The notes: generated by a model from the sequence alone, not told the origin. 64,000 nt of DNA from Pseudogracilibacillus auburnensis (GCF_003201975.1 NZ_QJJQ01000021.1:1-64000); one strand, 5' to 3'. Shown: positions 17,071 to 27,156, numbered from the stretch's first letter. Numbers and translations: made by a program.

Positions 17071-17988
17071 ATGGAAAAGTCAATTCAGGTTCAAGATATT
17101 GTTCGCGCTTTTTCCTTGGAAGTATTAACAGGGGAAGAGCATTTAGAAGTAAAAATTACAAAATCAATTGCTAGAAGACCAGGTCTAGAGTTTATAAAGT
17201 ATTTAGACTACTTTCCAATGGGACATGTGCAAGTACTAGGGAAAAATGAAATTCACTATTTGCATACATTAAATGAACCAGAGCGTGATGAACGTGTAGG
17301 AAATGTAGTGAAATATAACCCCCCTTGTATCATCGTTACGGATGGTCAGGAAGGGCTTAAATATTTGCCGAAATATTGTAAGGAAAAACAGATTCCACTT
17401 TTACGTACAGAGGAAGCGAACTATGAATTTATTCGTAAGATCGATAATTATTTAATCAAACGTTTAGCTCCAGAAATTGCGATACATGGGGTTTGTGTAA
17501 ATGTATTTGGTATTGGCGTACTATTACGTGGAGATTCAGGTGTTGGAAAGAGTGAAACAGCGCATTCTCTCGTAGGGCGTGGGCATCGGTTAGTGGCAGA
17601 TGATATTGTCGTTTTAAAAAAGCTGAGTCCACAAACATTGCTCGGAACACATAATGAGACAAATAGGGAATTGTTGTCCCTTCGTAGTATCGGGCTGTTA
17701 AATGTTGTCCGAATGTATGGGAGAAGTGCCTTTCAAGATGAGTCAAGAATTGCTCTAGATATTGAGCTGACGAAATGGCAGGATAATGCATTGTACAATG
17801 ATTTAGAAGTGGAAACGAAATTTACTTCCTATATGGATGTAGAAATTCCGTATATCCAAATTCAGTTAAAACCTGGTCGAGATGTTGTCGGTTTAATTGA
17901 AGCAGCGGTTAATAATTGGTATTTAAAGCAACAGGGATACAGTGCTGCAGATGAGTTTATGAAACGAATTGAAGAAGAAACAGAATAA
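17071..17988 (+). CDS. hprK: HPr kinase/phosphorylase family protein, divergent
   Basis: A 305-residue HprK-family protein. The Walker A GDSGVGKSETA, the upstream HGVCVNVFGIGVLL and RGHRLVADD after it are nearly identical to HPr(Ser) kinase/phosphorylase, which controls carbon catabolite repression in Firmicutes. The second family signature, normally LEIRGIGIINV, is here LSLRSIGLLNV: the Glu and Gly are lost, and the following loop (MYGRSAFQDESR) is also changed. The usual neighbours lgt and ppaX are absent, so this is probably a second paralogue with altered kinase/phosphorylase balance or another substrate. The start is the ATG eight bases after AAGGTGA. Confidence 0.75.
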   Translation: MEKSIQVQDIVRAFSLEVLTGEEHLEVKITKSIARRPGLEFIKYLDYFPMGHVQVLGKNEIHYLHTLNEPERDERVGNVVKYNPPCIIVTDGQEGLKYLPKYCKEKQIPLLRTEEANYEFIRKIDNYLIKRLAPEIAIHGVCVNVFGIGVLLRGDSGVGKSETAHSLVGRGHRLVADDIVVLKKLSPQTLLGTHNETNRELLSLRSIGLLNVVRMYGRSAFQDESRIALDIELTKWQDNALYNDLEVETKFTSYMDVEIPYIQIQLKPGRDVVGLIEAAVNNWYLKQQGYSAADEFMKRIEEETE

Positions 17989-17997
17989 TGACGGGAG

Positions 17998-18024
17998 GCG
18001 AGGATTTCATTTCCTCGTCTTTTA
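17998..18024 (+). terminator. Terminator after the HprK-like gene
   Basis: CGAGGA and TCCTCG form the stem, followed by TCTTTTA. It separates the gene from the dnaX promoter. Confidence 0.7.
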
Positions 18025-18063
18025 CGTTAAAAAATTAAGTTCAACTCATTGTTTCAATAATAG

Positions 18064-18092
18064 TTCAAAACACCTTTAAAATAAGATATAAT
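18064..18092 (+). promoter_or_regulatory. Sigma-A type promoter for dnaX
   Basis: TTCAAA (18064-18069) and TATAAT (18087-18092) with 17-base spacing lie 32 bases before the dnaX start. In B. subtilis tadA and the signal-recognition RNA gene precede dnaX; neither is seen here. Confidence 0.5.
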
Positions 18093-18123
18093 AAAGGAGA
18101 TATAGGAGAAGGGAATTTATAGG

Positions 18124-19806
18124 ATGAGCTATCAAGCATTATATCGTGTCTGGAGACCGAGAACATTCCGTGATGTAGTAGGACAATCGCATATTACACA
18201 AACATTGCAAAATGCCATTTTTGGTGAGAAATTTTCGCATGCCTATCTCTTTTCTGGTCCACGTGGAACCGGGAAAACGAGTGCTGCGAAAATTTTTGCG
18301 CAAACAATTAATTGTGAACAAATGCCGACAAAAGAACCTTGTAATGAATGTGCGGCATGCCGTGGGATCTTAGATGGTTCGATCCAAGATGTCATTGAGA
18401 TCGATGCTGCTTCCAATACGAGTGTCGACGATATTCGTGATATTCGTGATAAAGTAAAATATGCTTCAAGCTCTGTCCCATATAAAGTATACATTATTGA
18501 TGAAGTGCATATGATTTCTGTCAATGCCTTTAATGCTTTATTGAAAACATTGGAGGAACCACCTCCACACGTCGTTTTTATCTTAGCAACGACAGAACCA
18601 CATAAAATTCCTTTAACCATCATCTCTAGATGTCAACGTTTCGATTTTAAATCCATTAACAATAAAGTCATTGTCGAGCGGATGCAAGAGATTATGGATC
18701 ATGAAAAAATAGCTTATACAGAAGATGCGCTAGAAGCAGTTGCGCTTGCTGCTGAAGGTGGGATGCGTGATGCTTTAAGTATTTTAGATCAAGCTATTTC
18801 CTACAGTGATGGCAAGGTTGAAATAGACGATGTACTTACCGTAACGGGTGGAGTTTCACAACATATTTTAACGGACATTGCGAGGTCGATGTTTGAACAA
18901 AACACCCAAAATACGTTACAATTATTTGACACAATGGTTCAAAATGGGAAAGATCCAGGGCGGTTTGTTTTTGATTATATTTACTTTTTAAGAGATATGT
19001 TATTTTATAAAACAACGCCTGATTTAGCGGGGTATATGGAAAGAGCTGTTGTAACGGACGAATTTAAACAGCTGACTGAACTTGTGGATGTCGATTGGAT
19101 CCAGGATGCGATTGTGGAACTAACACAATGTGAACAGCAAATTAAGTGGACGAATAGCCCAAAAGTATTTGTTGAAATAAGCCTTTTAATTATTACCAAT
19201 CGCTATAGCGAATCGAATCAACAGAATAAACCTGCTCCATCAGATGACGTTTCACAATTGGTGCAAAGAATAAGCCAATTAGAGAAAAAACTTACTGAAA
19301 TGGGGACAGCACAAGAATCTACACCAAAGACATCTACCCCAAGAAGGGAAGCACCAAGAATAAAGAGTAAAACATATGATATACCATATGGAAAAATAAG
19401 AACGGTGCTTGATCATGCGGAAAAGTCCGCCTTACAAAAGGTTAGAAAAGAATGGGCGAACTTTCTAGAACAACTAAAAACAACAAATGCGCCGGCACAT
19501 GCGACGATTCAGGATAGTAAGCCTGCTGCCGCTTCAAATGATTCTTTAATCGTTGCTTTTAAATATGAAATTCATTGCTCCCTTTTTCTTGATCATAAAG
19601 AAATGGTTGAATCTATCTTAGCAAATACGATTTCCAACCATCTGATTATTATTCCGATTCCGGAGCAAGACTGGTATGAACTGCGCCAAGAATATGTAAA
19701 TAATCAGGAGCAAACCCATTCGGATGAAGATAAAGAGGAAAATGTTCCAGTAGTGGAAGAAGCGCACAAGCTATTCGGCGAGGACATAGTAGAAATTCGC
19801 GAGTAA
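18124..19806 (+). CDS. dnaX: DNA polymerase III subunits gamma/tau
   Basis: A 560-residue clamp-loader ATPase that loads the sliding clamp and couples the replisome. It has Walker A GPRGTGKTSAAK (about 45-56), a zinc module CxxxxxxxxCxxCxxC (INCEQMPTKEPCNECAAC), Walker B IIDEVHM and sensor motif SRCQRF. The C-terminal tau region (about 370-560) is charged and less conserved, ending in acidic residues. Length equals B. subtilis DnaX. ebfC and recR follow as usual, but a 380-base gap with a GC-rich repeat now separates dnaX from ebfC. Confidence 0.97.
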   Translation: MSYQALYRVWRPRTFRDVVGQSHITQTLQNAIFGEKFSHAYLFSGPRGTGKTSAAKIFAQTINCEQMPTKEPCNECAACRGILDGSIQDVIEIDAASNTSVDDIRDIRDKVKYASSSVPYKVYIIDEVHMISVNAFNALLKTLEEPPPHVVFILATTEPHKIPLTIISRCQRFDFKSINNKVIVERMQEIMDHEKIAYTEDALEAVALAAEGGMRDALSILDQAISYSDGKVEIDDVLTVTGGVSQHILTDIARSMFEQNTQNTLQLFDTMVQNGKDPGRFVFDYIYFLRDMLFYKTTPDLAGYMERAVVTDEFKQLTELVDVDWIQDAIVELTQCEQQIKWTNSPKVFVEISLLIITNRYSESNQQNKPAPSDDVSQLVQRISQLEKKLTEMGTAQESTPKTSTPRREAPRIKSKTYDIPYGKIRTVLDHAEKSALQKVRKEWANFLEQLKTTNAPAHATIQDSKPAAASNDSLIVAFKYEIHCSLFLDHKEMVESILANTISNHLIIIPIPEQDWYELRQEYVNNQEQTHSDEDKEENVPVVEEAHKLFGEDIVEIRE

Positions 19807-19929
19807 AAAATAGAATGGAACGATAAATAGATGTAACTGAACAATTGTAAGGCAACGATTACCTCTTGCATAAAACCTTTGCACGTAAGTTGAAACTAGA
19901 ATCTTATTGCAACGAACTACTCTAGTTGT

Positions 19930-20125
19930 TTGGAGCGAAAGTGACTGACTCCAGCGGGAAAAACACGAGTCTGAAGACCCCACAGGAAGTGGTTTTCTTC
20001 CGAGGCGGGTTAAGTACGCGACGTCCCTGTCGCAATACCCGCACTAGCACGTCCTGTGCGTCGGAGGCTGAAGCCGTGCCCGCGGAAAGCATGTCACTTT
20101 TCGCGGAAAACAACGATAGGATGGA
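19930..20125 (+). repeat. GC-rich hairpin repeat with nested modules between dnaX and ebfC
   Basis: The element runs from TTGGAGCGAAAGTGACTGAC to the CCGCGGAAAGCATGTCACTT region and is much more GC-rich than its surroundings. Inside are two small hairpins, GCGAC-GTCCCT-GTCGC and GCAC-GTCCT-GTGC, which appear separately in other repeats of the window. The core recurs in reverse orientation at about 46258-46490 and 60717-60960. Open frames across it are not genes. Confidence 0.75.
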
Positions 20126-20188
20126 ACGCATTTTAGTGGTTATTCAGTAGTCCCTAAATAAATCGATACAATTTGAGGAGGAGTTAAT

Positions 20189-20509
20189 ATGAAAGGCATG
20201 GGAAACATGGGAAATATGATGAAACAAATGCAGAAAATGCAGAAAAAGATGATGAAAGCACAAGAAGAGCTTCTAGAGATGGAATTTGAAGCTTCGGTTG
20301 GTGGCGGAATGGTAACAGTCATTGCCGATGGAAGTAGAAAAATTTTAGATGTTCAAATTAAGGAAGAAGTAATCGATCCAGATGATGTGGAAATGTTACA
20401 AGATTTAATTTTAACTGCCACAAATGATGTGTTGAAACAAATTGAAGATAAAACAGAGCAAACGATGGGGCAGTTTACAAAAGGATTAAACATGCCGGGT
20501 ATGTTTTAA
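20189..20509 (+). CDS. ebfC: Nucleoid-associated protein EbfC/YbaB family
   Basis: A 106-residue dimeric DNA-binding protein (YaaK of B. subtilis). The N-terminus is a Met/Lys-rich helix ([19 protein letters not shown]), followed by the family core [20 protein letters not shown] and a Met-rich C-terminus. GAGGAGG precedes the ATG. It sits between dnaX and recR as in most bacteria, where it is linked to recombination and replication. Confidence 0.95.
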   Translation: MKGMGNMGNMMKQMQKMQKKMMKAQEELLEMEFEASVGGGMVTVIADGSRKILDVQIKEEVIDPDDVEMLQDLILTATNDVLKQIEDKTEQTMGQFTKGLNMPGMF

Positions 20510-20539
20510 CTTTTGCAGTCGCCTTTAGGAGGCAGGAAA

Positions 20540-21136
20540 ATGTATTATCCAGAACCAATTTCAAAACTAATTGATAGTTTTACAAAATTGCCAGGAATTG
20601 GGCCGAAAACAGCTGTCCGCCTGGCTTTTTTTGTGATTGATATGAATGATGATGATGTTGTTGATTTCGCTAAAGCATTAGTGAGCGCGAAACGTGAATT
20701 ATCTCATTGTGCTATATGTGGTCATATTACAGATCAGGAAACATGCTCCATTTGCCAAGATCATACGAGGGATGAATCGATCATTTGTGTTGTTGAAGAT
20801 TCAAAAGATGTCATTGCAATGGAGAAAATGCGAGAATTTAATGGGAAATATCATGTGTTACATGGTTCCATTTCTCCGATGGATGGAATTGGACCAGAAG
20901 ATATTAATGTCCCAAGCTTAATTCAACGATTAAAAGAGAATGACGTGAAAGAAATCATTTTAGCGACGAATCCAAATATAGAAGGGGAAGCAACAGCAAT
21001 GTATATTTCTAGGCTCGTCAAACCATCAGGAATCAAAGCGACGCGAATTGCGCACGGCTTGCCAGTTGGTGGAGATTTAGAATATGCCGATGAAGTAACA
21101 CTCGCTAAGTCTTTAGAGGGAAGAAGAGAATTATAA
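20540..21136 (+). CDS. recR: Recombination mediator RecR
   Basis: A 198-residue recombination protein that works with RecO and RecF to load RecA at gaps. It shows the helix-hairpin-helix [14 protein letters not shown] (about 17-30), zinc finger [16 protein letters not shown], and a Toprim domain beginning [15 protein letters not shown]. The ATG at 20540 is used because AGGAGG is seven bases upstream and length then matches B. subtilis; the frame also opens upstream at 20513. It follows ebfC by 30 bases. Confidence 0.96.
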   Translation: MYYPEPISKLIDSFTKLPGIGPKTAVRLAFFVIDMNDDDVVDFAKALVSAKRELSHCAICGHITDQETCSICQDHTRDESIICVVEDSKDVIAMEKMREFNGKYHVLHGSISPMDGIGPEDINVPSLIQRLKENDVKEIILATNPNIEGEATAMYISRLVKPSGIKATRIAHGLPVGGDLEYADEVTLAKSLEGRREL

Positions 21137-21203
21137 AATTGAACATTTCTTCTAAACGTTAGTTACACTTTCGGGGTAAAAGGGTATATATGCTAAAAGG
21201 AGC

Positions 21204-21286
21204 CAGCTAAAGTATTGTTACTGCGGTAACCGTGGATAGAATAGAAGATATGATAATTTTAGCTGCCTATCATTTTGGCGGCACTT
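21204..21286 (+). other. Structured intergenic element between recR and yaaL
   Basis: CAGCTAAA (21204-21211) pairs with TTTAGCTG (21258-21265), and inside it GTTAC-TGCG-GTAAC is a perfect hairpin (21217-21230). A second weak GCC/GGC stem and a T7 run follow, so this may be the recR transcription end. It matches no riboswitch I know. The following bases to 21496 include a remnant of the GGAGACTCCTGTGGGAGG repeat near 21424. Confidence 0.4.
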
Positions 21287-21496
21287 TTTTTCCTTTATCA
21301 TAAAGGGGTTTAAAAATTAGGGGATGTTTGTTACTCCTAAGCATATACATAATAAAAGACGGGAAATCGGATGATCGTGTGGAAAATAAGAATGCTAGCT
21401 TACCTAGCAAATGGAATATGCGAGACTCCTGTGGGAGGAAAACCACACTATTTTCCGCTTTACCCTAAAAAGACTAATTTATTGTAGGGTGAAAAG

Positions 21497-21709
21497 ATGA
21501 GAAGAAAAAGAAAACAAAAAGACATGGATCGAGAGTTGTTGGATACTATATTTGAAGTGGAGGCTGAGTGGAAGAAATTACGACATATTGTTGATAATAG
21601 TGTTGAACCGATGGATGAGAGCGGCAAAAAGCTACAATTATCAGAAGCTAAATTTATGTTTCTCTTAAAAGAAGCAAAACATCGAAAAATAAGTGTTTTA
21701 AGATATTAA
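21497..21709 (+). CDS. yaaL: YaaL family protein (DUF2508)
   Basis: A 70-residue charged helical protein beginning MRRKRKQKDMDRELLDTIFE. The sequence and position between recR and bofA match B. subtilis YaaL, whose function is unknown. AGGGTG is just upstream of the ATG. It lies after a 360-base spacer, so it is probably transcribed separately from recR. Confidence 0.85.
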   Translation: MRRKRKQKDMDRELLDTIFEVEAEWKKLRHIVDNSVEPMDESGKKLQLSEAKFMFLLKEAKHRKISVLRY

Positions 21710-21803
21710 TATACAACAATCTTTCATATAAACTATTTCATCAGTTCTATTTTTTATCTTTATGACATAAAAACTAATAAAGGTAAAAAGGGGTTGATGT
21801 AGA

Positions 21804-22070
21804 ATGAACACAACAACAATGATCATTATTGGCATAATAGGTTTAGTAATTGTATTATTCATTATCCGAGCACCTTCTAAAGCATCGAAAATACTAGGAC
21901 ACGGTGCAATTCGATTAACCATTGGCGTATTATTATTGTTTTTCTTAAATGTATTTGGTGGTTCGATCGGACTACATGTTCCGATTAATATTTTTACAGT
22001 ACTTGTAAGTAGTGTTTTAGGCATATTTGGGGTTACTTCTTTAGCGGCCATACATTTATTTATATTATGA
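21804..22070 (+). CDS. bofA: Pro-sigma-K processing inhibitor BofA
   Basis: An 88-residue membrane protein. It has two hydrophobic segments (about 4-22 and 34-55) and a hydrophobic C-terminus ending LAAIHLFIL, as in BofA. BofA lies in the outer forespore membrane of the mother cell and, with SpoIVFA, inhibits the SpoIVFB protease until the SpoIVB signal arrives. Its position between yaaL and csfB is the usual one. AAAGGGG lies upstream of the ATG. Confidence 0.93.
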   Translation: MNTTTMIIIGIIGLVIVLFIIRAPSKASKILGHGAIRLTIGVLLLFFLNVFGGSIGLHVPINIFTVLVSSVLGIFGVTSLAAIHLFIL

Positions 22071-22103
22071 AAGGTCTCATCGATGTAAACATGTTCGTAC
22101 ATT

Positions 22104-22133
22104 GTATAAAATTCGTTAGATTAGGAGACACTA
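22104..22133 (+). promoter_or_regulatory. Sigma-F promoter for csfB/gin
   Basis: The -35 GTATA (22104-22108) and -10 GGAGACACTA (22124-22133) are separated by 15 bases and match the sigma-F consensus GYATA-15-GGHRAHHHTA at every position. csfB in B. subtilis is sigma-F controlled, which agrees. Confidence 0.75.
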
Positions 22134-22160
22134 TCTACTAAACTAACGGAGGTGTATAGT

Positions 22161-22334
22161 ATGGGACAATGTGTGATTTGTGAGGAAGAAAAGGCGGAAG
22201 GAATTCATCTATATACATTATTTATTTGTACAACATGTGAATACAATATTATTCATACAGAGGTTCGAGAAGAAAAATACCGATATTATGTTCGAAAATT
22301 GAAAAATATGAATCAACCATCGCTTTTTTCATAG
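22161..22334 (+). CDS. csfB: Anti-sigma factor Gin (CsfB)
   Basis: A 57-residue zinc-binding protein: CVICEEEKAEG and CTTCE supply two CxxC pairs. Gin/CsfB inhibits sigma-G until engulfment is finished and also restrains sigma-E activity. The ATG at 22161 is preferred over a GTG at 22152 because GGAGG then lies at eight bases. It is preceded by a consensus sigma-F promoter. In B. subtilis an rRNA operon separates bofA and csfB; here they are adjacent. Confidence 0.9.
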   Translation: MGQCVICEEEKAEGIHLYTLFICTTCEYNIIHTEVREEKYRYYVRKLKNMNQPSLFS

Positions 22335-22839
22335 AAATTTTTAAAAGACGGACCATTTTTACTGGACTTTTTGAACGACCTCTCATAATAATATAAAATA
22401 ATAGAAGCGCAGGAGATGCTTAACGGTTGTTATGAAAATGATAATCCCATATAGCACTTGCGTTTTTCTTTTTTCTTCAGAAATTAATCTGTCTCATTTT
22501 TTCGAAAAACAGTCTCACCTTTTCTGTACGATGACTTGATTTAACGTGTTTTCTTTACTTTTCACCGTTTTCTGATTAATATTATTGTTATATAACAAGC
22601 TATTTAAATAGGAAGAAGATGTAACGAACTCACATATCCTCTCAACTCTTTGTATGATTCTTCTTATTACTAAACTCCATCCTTCAAAAAAATTTGTGAA
22701 CATTTAAATATAAAGAGAAACCATGATACAATGGACATAGTATAATTGATATACACAACTATACAAAAATCGATAAAAAATGGAGCAAACGCCTAAGGTA
22801 ATGAATTGGGTTTTCATATATAGAGGGAGAGTAGTATAT
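22335..22839. other. Spacer between csfB and tmk, with a reverse MITE end
   Basis: No gene is supported. B. subtilis has xpaC, yaaN and yaaO here; none is present. At 22350-22385 the sequence CTGGACTTTTTGAACGACCTCTC is, on the minus strand, a solo copy of the MITE left end. A weak tmk promoter might lie near 22735, but I do not call it. Confidence 0.5.
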
Positions 22840-23804
<965 letters not shown>

Positions 23805-23828
23805 CATAAAAAGAAGGGGTTTTACAGG

Positions 23829-24263
23829 ATGAAAATTGGCCAGGAAATGCGCTCCAAAGTGGATCAAAAGCCAATGAGGAAGGTTCATGAAGGAAGGCAA
23901 AGCTTTGAACAAATTGTTCAATCACAGTCACATAAAATGAAGCAAAAAGAACTAGAAAAATTAATGGATGACATTACCGAACAAGGTAAAAGGTTATCTA
24001 GATTTCGTTCTTTTCGTGATTTAGCTAAATTTAAACGGATGATTAAACAATTTTTACAAGAAACGGTTTATAATGGATTAGAGCTAAATGAATCAAGAAG
24101 CTTTCATACGGGTGCTTTTAGTCATAAGTTAACTACTGTAAATGAAATTGATGAAAAATTAGTTCAATTGACGAATGATATGATGGATCAAGAAAAGAAA
24201 ACAGTTGACTTATTAGGGATTATTGGTGAGATCCAAGGTCTGTTAATCAATTTATATACATGA
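23829..24263 (+). CDS. yaaR: YaaR family protein (DUF327)
   Basis: A 144-residue helical, charged protein (KFKRMIKQFLQETVYNGLEL, QKKTVDLLGIIGEIQGLLIN) with the length and position of B. subtilis YaaR. Function is unknown. AAGGGG precedes the ATG. It is followed 19 bases later by holB, so it belongs to the tmk-darA-yaaR-holB-ricT-yabA operon. Confidence 0.88.
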   Translation: MKIGQEMRSKVDQKPMRKVHEGRQSFEQIVQSQSHKMKQKELEKLMDDITEQGKRLSRFRSFRDLAKFKRMIKQFLQETVYNGLELNESRSFHTGAFSHKLTTVNEIDEKLVQLTNDMMDQEKKTVDLLGIIGEIQGLLINLYT

Positions 24264-24282
24264 AAATGAAGGAAGTCGTTAT

Positions 24283-25275
24283 ATGAAGACTTGGGCAGAA
24301 CTGAATGAAATTCAACCACTTGTTGGAAGGATTATGACCAATAGCTTTCAAAAGGAGCGTGTTTCCCACGCATACCTTGTTCAGGGATCGCGTGGGACTG
24401 GTAAAAAAACGATCGCAAAATTAATTGCGATGACATTGTTTTGTCATGATAAAAATGGTATCGAGCCATGTCAAGCGTGCCATATGTGTAAACGAATTAA
24501 TTCAGGGAATCATCCCGATGTTCATTGGATTGAACCTGAAGGAAAATCGATAAAAAATGAACAAATCGAAGCATTGCAAACGGAATTTGGTTATACGGGT
24601 TTGGAAAGTACACGAAAAGTTTATATTATTTCCCAGGCAGAAGCATTAACGGTTAATGCAGCAAACCGAATATTAAAATTTTTAGAAGAACCTGAAATCG
24701 AAACGACTGCATTATTATTAACAGATAATGGGCAAGGGATCATTCCTACGATACGATCTCGTTGCCAAATACTAGATTTAAAGCCATTAGATGATGAGGC
24801 TTTTCGACATAGATTAATAAATTTGGATAGTATGACAATTAGTGAAAATAACGCACGATTCATAAGTGCTTTAACAAATAATATAGATGAAGCAATGGTT
24901 TATCATTCAGAAGAAAAAATCTATCAAATTCGAGATTTAGTTTCACAGTTTATATATATATTACTTTCTCATTATGATGAACGTTATTTATTTGTTCATC
25001 AAAAATGGTTGGTTCAATTAAAAGATAGAAAAGCACAAGAGCAGGGGTTAGATTTACTCCTATTAGCTTTTAAAGATATTATTAATGATCAAATCGGTAG
25101 AGAGAAAAACATGTTCCTATTTCAACCAAATGATGGACTGTTAAAGAGAGCAGGAGAGCAATTTTCACAAAAAAGATTACTTCGTATATTACAAGCTCTT
25201 TTAAGTGCAAAGCAAAAGTTACACCAAAATGTTCATCCAACGTTAGTAATGGAACAACTGGTACTTCAATTTTAG
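24283..25275 (+). CDS. holB: DNA polymerase III subunit delta prime
   Basis: A 330-residue clamp-loader subunit. It has a P-loop-like GSRGTGKKTIAKL (about 36-48), a zinc module with CHDKNGIEPCQACHMC, and SRCQILDL late in the ATPase core. Sequence and place match HolB of B. subtilis (329 residues). The partner subunit gamma/tau is dnaX upstream. ATG with AAGGAAG upstream. Confidence 0.95.
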   Translation: MKTWAELNEIQPLVGRIMTNSFQKERVSHAYLVQGSRGTGKKTIAKLIAMTLFCHDKNGIEPCQACHMCKRINSGNHPDVHWIEPEGKSIKNEQIEALQTEFGYTGLESTRKVYIISQAEALTVNAANRILKFLEEPEIETTALLLTDNGQGIIPTIRSRCQILDLKPLDDEAFRHRLINLDSMTISENNARFISALTNNIDEAMVYHSEEKIYQIRDLVSQFIYILLSHYDERYLFVHQKWLVQLKDRKAQEQGLDLLLLAFKDIINDQIGREKNMFLFQPNDGLLKRAGEQFSQKRLLRILQALLSAKQKLHQNVHPTLVMEQLVLQF

Positions 25276-25287
25276 AGGTGGGTTAGC

Positions 25288-26115
25288 ATGATAGAAGTAA
25301 TCGGAGTACGCTTTAAAAAAGCAGGCAAAATTTATTACTTTGATCCGAATGATTTTCATATAAGATTAGATGATCATGTGATAGTGGAAACAGTAAGGGG
25401 AATTGAGTTTGGTAAAGTAGTAATCGTAAATAAATTAGTTGATATAGAAGATGTAGTACTTCCATTAAAAAAAGTAATGCGAATCGCAAGCCATGAAGAT
25501 GAAATGAATGTGCAAGAAAATGAAGGGTTAGCGAAAAAAGCTTTAGACATATGTACTGAAAAAATACATTACCATCAATTAGAGATGAGTTTAGTTGATG
25601 TTGAATATACATTCGATCGTAATAAAGTAATATTTTATTTTACGGCAGAAGGAAGAATTGACTTTCGGGATCTTGTAAAAGACTTAGCAGCCTTATTTAA
25701 AACGAGAATTGAATTAAGACAAATAGGGGTTCGTGATGAAGCTAAACTTTTAGGTGGTATTGGCCCATGTGGTAGAATGTTATGCTGTTCCACATTTTTA
25801 GGAGACTTTGATCCAGTATCCATTAAAATGGCGAAAGATCAAAGTTTATCTTTGAACCCAGCCAAAATTTCTGGACTTTGCGGTAGATTAATGTGTTGCT
25901 TAAAATATGAAAATGATAGTTATGAAGAGGCAAAAAAACAATTACCAGATGTGGGAGAAGAAATTCATACTAGTTTTGGAAGCGGAAAAGTAGTTGGTCT
26001 TAATATATTAGAAACGTTAATCCAAATTCAAATGTATGAAAATGATCATGTTATCGAATATACTTTAGATGAGTTAATTGAAGAAAAAATAATTTCTGTA
26101 CCAGTAACAGAATAA
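25288..26115 (+). CDS. ricT: RicT (YaaT), Y-complex / PSP1-domain protein
   Basis: A 275-residue PSP1-family protein. Its central cysteines are [16 protein letters not shown] and [15 protein letters not shown], which in B. subtilis RicT help form the iron-sulfur-bearing RicAFT complex. RicAFT stimulates RNase Y-dependent mRNA maturation and affects Spo0A phosphorylation, competence and biofilms. It is 12 bases after holB with AGAGGTGGG before the ATG and precedes yabA in the same operon. Confidence 0.95.
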   Translation: MIEVIGVRFKKAGKIYYFDPNDFHIRLDDHVIVETVRGIEFGKVVIVNKLVDIEDVVLPLKKVMRIASHEDEMNVQENEGLAKKALDICTEKIHYHQLEMSLVDVEYTFDRNKVIFYFTAEGRIDFRDLVKDLAALFKTRIELRQIGVRDEAKLLGGIGPCGRMLCCSTFLGDFDPVSIKMAKDQSLSLNPAKISGLCGRLMCCLKYENDSYEEAKKQLPDVGEEIHTSFGSGKVVGLNILETLIQIQMYENDHVIEYTLDELIEEKIISVPVTE

Positions 26116-26129
26116 AGAGGTGGGTAGGA

Positions 26130-26468
26130 GTGAACAAGAGGCAAATATTTGATCAAGTATCACATATGGAAACACAAATCGGAGAATTATATGAGCAATT
26201 GGGAAACTTAAAAAATGATTTGAGTGAAATTATTGAAGAAAATCATCGACTAACTGTAGAAAATAAACATTTACGAACTTATTTAGAAGAAAATAAAGTT
26301 GATGAAAAAAAGAAGCAAAAAGAAAAAAAGCGTGAAAATAATGTACCAGGTGAAGGGTTCGATAATTTAGCAAGAATTTATAAAGAGGGTTTTCATATTT
26401 GTCATATGCAATTTGGTAGTCCGAGAACTGATGAAGATTGCTTGTTTTGCCTCGAGTTGTTTGATTGA
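26130..26468 (+). CDS. yabA: Replication initiation control protein YabA
   Basis: A 112-residue protein. The N-terminal half is a leucine-zipper coiled coil (about 1-60) for tetramer formation; a lysine-rich linker ([10 protein letters not shown]) follows, then a zinc-binding C-terminal domain with [20 protein letters not shown]. YabA binds DnaA and DnaN and limits re-initiation. GTG start with AGAGGTGGG upstream. It is the last gene of the operon, whose terminator lies some 360 bases away behind a repeat. Confidence 0.94.
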   Translation: MNKRQIFDQVSHMETQIGELYEQLGNLKNDLSEIIEENHRLTVENKHLRTYLEENKVDEKKKQKEKKRENNVPGEGFDNLARIYKEGFHICHMQFGSPRTDEDCLFCLELFD

Positions 26469-26526
26469 TTAACATATCCAAAAGGTGTGAAGAGAGTATC
26501 ATACTGTGTTTATTTGCTCCTTATAG

Positions 26527-26798
26527 AGGATGTTCAAAAAGTTCAACAAAAATGATGCCATCGAATTTCTGCGTTGGCAGCTAAGGAAGGATAAATCCTT
26601 TCTTGACTCGCATAAGTGCAACTAGGGCATTCGCAGTAAAAGCGTAGCGAATGAAAAGTTTTCTAAGCTTGCTTTTCTGGCACTCACGTATGTAAAAGCT
26701 TTAGGGGATCTTCCGTTACATTCGCCCACGTCCCAGGACGTGGCGTTTTTAGCCAGTGGAACTTCTTGGTCCTTGTTATTGGCCTTTTTGAACACGCA
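26527..26798 (+). repeat. MITE-like element copy D
   Basis: It begins GAGGATGTTCAAAAAGTTC and ends GGCCTTTTTGAACACGCA. Both flanks read TTATA (before 26527 and after 26798), consistent with a target duplication. Inside is the perfect hairpin CCACGTCCCAGGACGTGG (26732-26749) near the right end, absent from copy C. It sits between yabA and the probable yabA terminator. Confidence 0.7.
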
Positions 26799-26831
26799 CT
26801 TATAACCTACTTTTGCACATCATTTGTATTT

Positions 26832-26880
26832 CTGTCTCCCTTATGGAATCATTCCATGTAAATTAGGAGACAGTTTTTTT
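26832..26880 (+). terminator. Terminator of the tmk-yabA operon
   Basis: CTGTCTCC (26832-26839) and GGAGACAG (26866-26873) close a stem with inner TGGAAT/ATTCCA pairing, then seven Ts. It is 364 bases after the yabA stop because a MITE lies between. Confidence 0.85.
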
Positions 26881-27150
26881 CGCATATGCATAGAAGAAAG
26901 GGAAACACTTTTCTTACTGCTCCCTTAAAAGCGTAACGTCTTGCTTCATTCGCTTACGCTCGATCATCGAACAGCAATTGGCGCAGACGGTTGTAATTAA
27001 CACGTGGACGGCGATTACTCGTCCCAACGTAAAGATTTGCACTAGCACGTCTTGTGCGTCGTAAGCGCAACATCCCCTCTGTCGGCCCTCGCAGCTTGTC
27101 GATCAGTGTGTTTTCTTAAACGTATGTGAAGTTTTTTAAAGTGGAGGATT
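26881..27150. repeat. Degraded GC-rich module cluster upstream of trmN6
   Basis: Modules seen elsewhere recur here: a CTCGTCCCAACG-type segment at about 27019, TAGCACGTCTTGTGCGTCG at about 27042, and CTTGTCGATCAGTGTG near 27095, close to the CTTGTCAATCGGTGTG of copy A. No gene is present. Confidence 0.55.
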
Positions 27151-27156
27151 TAATGT

